A DNA stretch of 64,000 nucleotides from Paenibacillus foliorum. GTDB lineage: Bacteria; Bacillota; Bacilli; Paenibacillales; NBRC-103111. Positions 59,600 to 64,000 of this stretch are shown piece by piece. The position numbers and the translations under genes were made by a program. The notes beneath the pieces are model-generated. The model saw nothing but the letters and a program-made list of their open reading frames with translations, had not been told where the DNA came from and searched no databases. Within the stretch, counting starts at the first letter, position 1; each line of letters begins with the position of its first letter. The DNA lies in contig NZ_WHOD01000100.1 in assembly GCF_013141765.1 (NCBI RefSeq), forward strand, positions 26,781 to 90,780. The letters run 5' to 3'.

Positions 59600-59628
59600 G
59601 TTAACGGGAAACTATTGTTAAACAAAAG

Positions 59629-59667
59629 AAGGAGCAGATATGCAAATGCAGCTGCTCCTTGTTTTTA
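59629..59667 (+). terminator. Rho-independent terminator after the HAD gene
   Basis: AAGGAGCAG and CTGCTCCTT (9 bp, with further loop pairing TGCA) followed by GTTTTTATT. Confidence 0.8.
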
Positions 59668-59759
59668 TTAGCTTAATGGATAGGATAGTTGAGAAAATTA
59701 AAGGAAGAAAGTGAGGAAAATAGAATATTATAGATAAAAGGCTATTGTGGGGGACAAAC

Positions 59760-60662
59760 ATGCAAGAAGTGAACGCGGCGCTTGAGAGGTCAGGTGTTCC
59801 ATTTACACCAAATACATCATTACATACTTATACAACATGGAAAATCGGAGGTCTATGTGATTTAGTGGTCTTTCCCCGTTCTGTAGAAGAAGTTTCTGCA
59901 TGTATCTGTATTTTTAATACAACAGGAATACCATGGATGATAATCGGCAAAGGATCCAATATGTTGGTTTCTGACGAAGGATTTCATGGGGCGGTTTTGC
60001 GTCTTTCGGGAGCATTTGATACCGTTTCCTTTCGAGATGATGGGGTTACTGCTGGGGCAGGTTATTCGCTAATAACATTATCACTTCAGGCAGCCAAATA
60101 CGGTTTTACAGGGTTAGAATTTGCTGGTGGAATCCCTGGGACTGTTGGCGGCGCGGTTTGTATGAATGCTGGCGCTCACAGCTCAGACATTTCCCAGACA
60201 TTGTCACGAGCGCTGGTTATGAATGAGACAGGGGAACTCATAACGTTAGAGGCTAAAGACCTTAACTTTGGCTACCGTAATTCGGTGATACAACATAATC
60301 CATGGGTTGTATTGGAGGCTACATTTTCCCTTTTACATGGCGACCGCACTGTTATTGTGGAAAGGACAAGGATGTTTAAAGAAAAGCGTATGCGGACCCA
60401 ACCTCTTAAACAACCCTCATGTGGTAGCGTATTTCGAAATCCGTTACCTTTATTTGCTGCTGAGGTGATTGAATCTTGTGGATTAAAGGGGCACAGTATC
60501 GGTGGGGCGAAATTTTCTGAGATACATTCGAACTTTATTGTGAATACAGGAGGGGCTACCGCAAAAGACGTATTGGCACTAATTGAACTTGCTGAAGTAC
60601 GTGCAAGGCAAGAACATGATGTTACTCTTGTGAGAGAAGTTCTGTTTGTGGGATTCAACTAA
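59760..60662 (+). CDS. murB: UDP-N-acetylenolpyruvoylglucosamine reductase
   Basis: A 300-residue FAD enzyme reducing UDP-GlcNAc-enolpyruvate to UDP-MurNAc in peptidoglycan synthesis. FAD-domain motifs: TTWKIGGLCDLVVFP, IIGKGSNMLVSDEGF, and EFAGGIPGTVGGAVCMNAGA. The proton-donor serine is Ser223 in PSCGSVFRNP, and the C-terminal catalytic Glu region is GLKGHSIGGAKFSEIHSNFI. The length fits the short type II MurB of Firmicutes. It stands alone, not in a mur/div cluster, beside an IS110 remnant, so it may be a second copy. ATG 59760 behind GTGGGGG; an in-frame TTG at 59745 is less likely. Confidence 0.92.
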   Translation: MQEVNAALERSGVPFTPNTSLHTYTTWKIGGLCDLVVFPRSVEEVSACICIFNTTGIPWMIIGKGSNMLVSDEGFHGAVLRLSGAFDTVSFRDDGVTAGAGYSLITLSLQAAKYGFTGLEFAGGIPGTVGGAVCMNAGAHSSDISQTLSRALVMNETGELITLEAKDLNFGYRNSVIQHNPWVVLEATFSLLHGDRTVIVERTRMFKEKRMRTQPLKQPSCGSVFRNPLPLFAAEVIESCGLKGHSIGGAKFSEIHSNFIVNTGGATAKDVLALIELAEVRARQEHDVTLVREVLFVGFN

Positions 60663-60719
60663 AACCAGCTAACATCTTGTCAACATTTTTCTCTTAAATT
60701 AATCTGACAAAGGTCTTAT

Positions 60720-61277
60720 ACTGAAAAAAGGGCATGCTAAAGAGCCTTCCTTTTGAGATCACCGAAGATCCCTCTTTAATCTGGAAAGACTTGATCCAGT
60801 ACTGCTTGGAACTGTAGTTTAACCTGCACATACATTTCTGTAAGTGAGTCGTACTGACGTGTTAGATGTCGGAGGCTCAGCAACTGGATTCCTCTTTGTT
60901 TATGATCCTCAAATTCCTCTTTGTAGTACAGTTCGCATAATTGATAGGCATCCACGGCATCTGTTTTCACCTTTGTGGAGAGTAGACTTCTTAGCTTGGT
61001 GAGAGATAAGGGGGTTTACAACTAAAAATAAGATGCGTTGCTCCTCGAGAAACTAAATAACAGCCTGATGGTAATGACCTGTTGATTCTAAGATAATAGT
61101 GGGGGATTTTCCGGTCTTATTCTGAATGTCTAAAATGGTGTTTAGAAGCTGCTGAAGTCCTTCCCGGTTATGCAGAAAACGAAATGTTTTACCGTATGGG
61201 TGGCCCTTATCTAAGAAAATCTGGCTATCACTTTTTCCCTTTGAAATATCCAGACCGATGACTGGATTCATGAGCAC
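60720..61277 (-). pseudogene. Truncated IS110-family transposase
   Basis: From ATG 61277: NPVIGLDISKGKSDSQIFLD (first Asp of the DEDD RuvC-like domain), ILESTGHYHQAVI (Glu), an in-frame TAG, then a slightly scrambled linker. VKTDAVDAYQLCELYYKEEF (last Asp residues) and LRHLTRQYDSLTEMYVQVKL follow, with a second stop at 60776. The C-terminal Tnp-20 domain with the catalytic Ser is missing entirely. It is therefore an inactive IS110 fragment of about 170 codons. Confidence 0.85.
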
Positions 61278-61739
61278 TCTCCCTTTCTAGAGTTTGATTG
61301 CCGGTACCCCTAATTACAACTCATAGTTCCACAACATCGCTTGTTATGCGAGATCTTTTCGTCTCAACCAGCTTAAACATGGTTTCTACAAGTAGGGGGC
61401 GATCAGTTTTAGCGACGGGTTGTTATCCTAGGAGAACGACCGATCTGCTCCGGCTACTGACAAATACACCACAATAACAAAAGTGGTCAACCAATAAATA
61501 CTGGCTGACCTCATAATACGACGGAGTACGATAGCTTAATAAACAACTATGATGAGGAGATGGTGGCAAGTATAATGGCTGCCGTTTTCTTAACCAACGG
61601 GTAATTGTATATGGTTTATCACGAGTGAGACCGTCAAATTGCATATTAAAACGTGTACAGAAAGGCGCAAGTCAATAACCGCTTCCAAGCGCTGCGATAT
61701 GCCTAGGAGCTAGAGATCCTCAGCCGTCGAGTGTTTACG
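61278..61739. other. Non-coding region upstream of the IS110 remnant
   Basis: About 460 bases with no confident gene. The first 180 bases lie where IS110 elements carry their non-coding left end, which in active members encodes a structured guide (bridge) RNA; any such RNA here is unproven. A minus-strand 73-codon frame (61644-61423, FDGLTRDKPYTITRWLRKRQ) looks partly protein-like but matches no family I know. Confidence 0.35.
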
Positions 61740-61764
61740 ATCCCCCATTTGGGGGATTTTTTTA
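61740..61764 (+). terminator. Rho-independent terminator
   Basis: ATCCCCC/GGGGGAT with an ATTT loop and TTTTTTTATA. No gene for it to terminate is visible on the plus strand, so it may end a small RNA or be left over from a lost gene. Confidence 0.75.
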
Positions 61765-62036
61765 TAGCAAATATAGTCGTATAGTAGTAACAAATGGCGA
61801 AAAATGATGTGATGAGGTAGGCCCAAAGTTTGGAAGCGGAAAATGGCTAAGATCGCTTTAATTTTTATGTCGAGGTGTATGAGGAGTTTACTAAACATAT
61901 GCGGTAGAGGATAAATAAGAATGGGGTTTATAGTTCTATAAGCTTATATAGGGCCTTTGTTATCTTAATTTCGTTTTCCCGTCATTGGGACTTTATTAAT
62001 GAAGCTTTTATGACAGAAAAACTTTGGAGGCGTGTT

Positions 62037-64000
62037 GTGAGAAAGAAATGGGTTCAAAATTCTACTGTATTCATTGTTATTGCATGTTTATTGTTCTCAT
62101 ACTTTGGAGCGGCTGTACAAGCCAAAGCATCTGATGCTACGGACATTCAGGGACATTGGGCACAAAATCAAATCTCTGCATGGATCGATAAGGACTTTGT
62201 AAAAGGGTATGAAGATGGCAGCTTTAAGCCAGACAGCCCGATTACCCGAGCAGAGTTTATCGTATTGGTCAACCGGGCGTTTGGGTTTACCGCACAATCT
62301 GCAATATCATTTCGTGACGTGCCATCGAGCAGTTGGGCCTACGTTGATATCGCGAAAGCGGTACATGCAGGATATATTACTGGTTATGAGGATGGCACTA
62401 TAGGTGTGAACCTCCCTATTAGCAGGCAAGAAGCAGCTGTTATTGTTAGTAGGCTGTTGAAATTGAACACGACTCATACCGAGGGAAATGCAGTCATCGC
62501 GGATGCAGCTGAGCTCAACAGTTGGAGCAAGGATGCTATTAACGCGGTAGTTGCCGCGAAAATTATGCAAGGCTACAGTTCAGATCATAAGTTTAAACCA
62601 ACAGCATTTATTACTCGTGCAGAAGCAGTAGTTACTTTAGATCGAGCAGCGGGAGCACAAGCGCAAGCGCATGTGGTTGCATACGACCAAGCAGGCACCT
62701 ATGGGCCAATAGAAGGTGTAGAGACTGTTAATCAGAACGTTGCCGTCAATGCACCAAGAGTCACTTTAAGAAACATGGTGATCAATGGAGACTTGCTTTT
62801 GGGTGAAGGCATCGGTTCGGGGGATGCTTTTTTAGAGAATGTAAAGGTTACAGGAAAAGTAACGATCCGCGGTGGCGGAGAGAACAGTATTCACTTTAAT
62901 AACTCTGTACTTGTTGACGTAGTTATCGATAAACAATCAGGGACAGGCGTTGTCAGAATTGTATCTGAAGGCGTAACAACGGTAGCCTTAGTTATCGTGA
63001 ATTCTCCGGCAACGATCAAAAACTCAAGCGCATCAGGATTTGGCTTTGGGAATGTAAATGTAAGCTCGGCTTTGCCCGCGGGTTCGAAAGTGACTCTGCA
63101 AGGTTCATTTGACACGGTGAATGTAAGTTCAATTCAGGCTCAAGTGGATCTGCCGGAAGGTAGTATTAATACCATGAACGTCAGATCTGCGGCTGCTGGA
63201 ACATCGATTAACTTAAGTCAGGGGATTACCGTAAATTCGCTTGTCCTGGATGCGGTAGTTACCATATTGGGTAAAGGTACCATTGTTGCGGCGACGATAA
63301 ACATTCCAGGGTCAACATTTGAAAACCCACCTTCGTCAACAGCAACACCAGAACCAACTACGACACGAAGCTCATCATCAGGTAAAGGTTCATCAAGTTC
63401 AGGAGCTAAACACCCACCGACTGCTTCCGACGTTTCCATCAGTGGTGCAGTAGCTGTAGGGCAGACGTTGATGGGTATTTATACTTATACTGATCCATAC
63501 GGTAACGCCGAGAACGGTACGACGTATCAATGGTACCGCTCGGATGACGCACAGCTTACGAATCATACGAAAATAGCAGGAGCGACCAGCTTAACGTATG
63601 TGCTTCAGAATGAAGACGCGGGTAAGTATATCTCTTTCGAAGTCACGCCAAAGAACGCAACAGCGCCGACAACGGGTTTAGCGGCAGAGAGTGCAGCTAC
63701 GACAGTCGTAGTGAAAGCCCCTGCGGCTCCTGTCGCAAAGAATGTTTCGATCAATGGAGTAACCACAGAAGGTCAAATGTTAACAGGCAGCTATACGTAT
63801 GAGGATGCTAACGGAGATGCCGAGAACGGTACGACGTATCAATGGTACCGCTCGGATGACGCACAGCTTACAAATCATACGAAAATAGCAGGAGCGACCA
63901 GCTTAACGTATGTGCTTCAGAATGAAGACGTAGGTAAGTATATCTCTTTTGAAGTCACGCCAAAGAACGCAACAGCACCGACAACGGGTTTAGCGGCAGA
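62037..64000 (+). CDS. SLH-domain surface protein with Ig-like tandem repeats (partial, runs off window)
   Basis: A frame open for 654 codons to the window end. GTG 62037 sits six bases after TTTGGAGG. Signal peptide 1-29 (VFIVIACLLFSYFGAAVQA). Three SLH modules at the N-terminus, about 33-210: TDIQGHWAQNQISAWIDKDF, GYEDGTIGVNLPISRQEA, GYSSDHKFKPTAFITRAEA. Then a repetitive beta-rich region of about 200 residues (VNAPRVTLRNMVINGDLLLG), a Ser-rich linker (SSSGKGSSSSG) near 445, and from about 460 Ig-like repeats of 104 residues (GTTYQWYRSDDAQLTNHTKI). It would be held to the secondary cell-wall polymer by SLH. The position of the SLH modules at the N-terminus is opposite to the protein at 55468. 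Confidence 0.88.
   Translation, partial: MRKKWVQNSTVFIVIACLLFSYFGAAVQAKASDATDIQGHWAQNQISAWIDKDFVKGYEDGSFKPDSPITRAEFIVLVNRAFGFTAQSAISFRDVPSSSWAYVDIAKAVHAGYITGYEDGTIGVNLPISRQEAAVIVSRLLKLNTTHTEGNAVIADAAELNSWSKDAINAVVAAKIMQGYSSDHKFKPTAFITRAEAVVTLDRAAGAQAQAHVVAYDQAGTYGPIEGVETVNQNVAVNAPRVTLRNMVINGDLLLGEGIGSGDAFLENVKVTGKVTIRGGGENSIHFNNSVLVDVVIDKQSGTGVVRIVSEGVTTVALVIVNSPATIKNSSASGFGFGNVNVSSALPAGSKVTLQGSFDTVNVSSIQAQVDLPEGSINTMNVRSAAAGTSINLSQGITVNSLVLDAVVTILGKGTIVAATINIPGSTFENPPSSTATPEPTTTRSSSSGKGSSSSGAKHPPTASDVSISGAVAVGQTLMGIYTYTDPYGNAENGTTYQWYRSDDAQLTNHTKIAGATSLTYVLQNEDAGKYISFEVTPKNATAPTTGLAAESAATTVVVKAPAAPVAKNVSINGVTTEGQMLTGSYTYEDANGDAENGTTYQWYRSDDAQLTNHTKIAGATSLTYVLQNEDVGKYISFEVTPKNATAPTTGLAA
63507..64000 (+). 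repeat. 312-bp tandem repeat within the SLH gene
   Basis: The block from 63507 recurs at 63819 (offset 312 bp, 104 codons). Across the 182 bases visible in both copies I count about five differences, nearly all synonymous. The sequence between the conserved cores is more divergent. More copies may follow beyond the window. Confidence 0.85.

Noticed and set aside
62097..62570. Minus-strand frames of 66-87 codons
   Set aside because: They lie antisense to the SLH domains of the large open plus-strand gene, which has a signal peptide and ribosome site.
1..64000. CRISPR array, rRNA or tRNA genes, phage structural genes
   Set aside because: No regularly spaced repeats, no conserved rRNA stretches, no cloverleaf with CCA-type end and no phage proteins were found by reading.

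Overview
The window looks like a chromosome segment of a low-to-moderate G+C, carbohydrate-degrading Gram-positive, most probably Paenibacillus or a close relative. The evidence is the strong AGGAGG-type ribosome binding sites, the LplB/LplC/LplA-style CUT1 sugar transporters with lipoprotein binding components, CcpA-type cre boxes, a membrane-anchored AraC regulator of the YesN kind, and S-layer homology (SLH) surface proteins. No rRNA, tRNA or CRISPR array was seen. The genus is an inference from gene style, not from a marker gene.

Layout. (1) 1-6.5 kb: the end of an unrecognised gene, an MBL-fold hydrolase, a GH2 glycosidase with an aldose-1-epimerase downstream, a divergent ArsR-type regulator, and a small Met/His-rich membrane protein. 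(2) 6.66-17.3 kb: a probable single operon behind a consensus promoter that carries a paired TTAACGTTAA operator and a downstream cre. It encodes two Gfo/Idh/MocA dehydrogenases, a CUT1 importer, a two-domain VOC protein, a D-2-hydroxyacid dehydrogenase, a LacI regulator and a TIM-barrel isomerase, plus an internally deleted second TIM-barrel gene. (3) 17.4-25.4 kb: a second operon behind a promoter with three tandem LacI/cre-like sites. It encodes a LacI regulator, two galactonate-dehydratase-like enolase-superfamily enzymes flanking a CUT1 importer, a small membrane protein and another TIM-barrel enzyme. (4) 25.5-28.9 kb: a third CUT1 importer with two cre boxes and a leader hairpin. (5) 29-41.8 kb: an accessory stretch of small single genes (MazG-like, LOG, GrpB, VOC, SRPBCC/ArsR, GNAT, NAT, Rrf2/flavoprotein). 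It is rich in gene wreckage: a broken MFS transporter, GNAT and MerR remnants fused end to end, a Phd/YefM antitoxin tail and IS1182-like transposase scraps. (6) 41.9-58.6 kb: a polysaccharide-utilisation locus with a GH88 unsaturated uronyl hydrolase, a membrane-spanning AraC regulator, a fourth CUT1 importer, a cytoplasmic and a very large secreted heparinase II/III-like lyase, and an SLH surface protein. (7) 58.9-64 kb: a HAD hydrolase, MurB, an IS110 remnant and the start of a second SLH protein carrying very recent 312-bp repeats.

How it fits together. The secreted 1301-residue lyase would cut a uronate-containing polysaccharide outside the cell. The LplB/LplC/LplA-like importer would take up the unsaturated oligosaccharides. 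The cytoplasmic lyase and GH88 enzyme would finish them, under control of the AraC regulator; a near-identical sequence motif lies in front of both the GH88 gene and the importer operon. The two upstream operons look like routes for oxidised sugars (aldonates, uronates or keto-glycosides). None of the four importers carries its own ATPase gene, so a shared MsmX-type ATPase elsewhere in the genome is expected.

Most interesting candidates: the dehydrogenase/TIM-barrel/VOC operon (possible undescribed sugar-oxidation pathway), the lyase/GH88/AraC locus with its shared promoter motif, and the triple tandem operator in front of the dehydratase operon.
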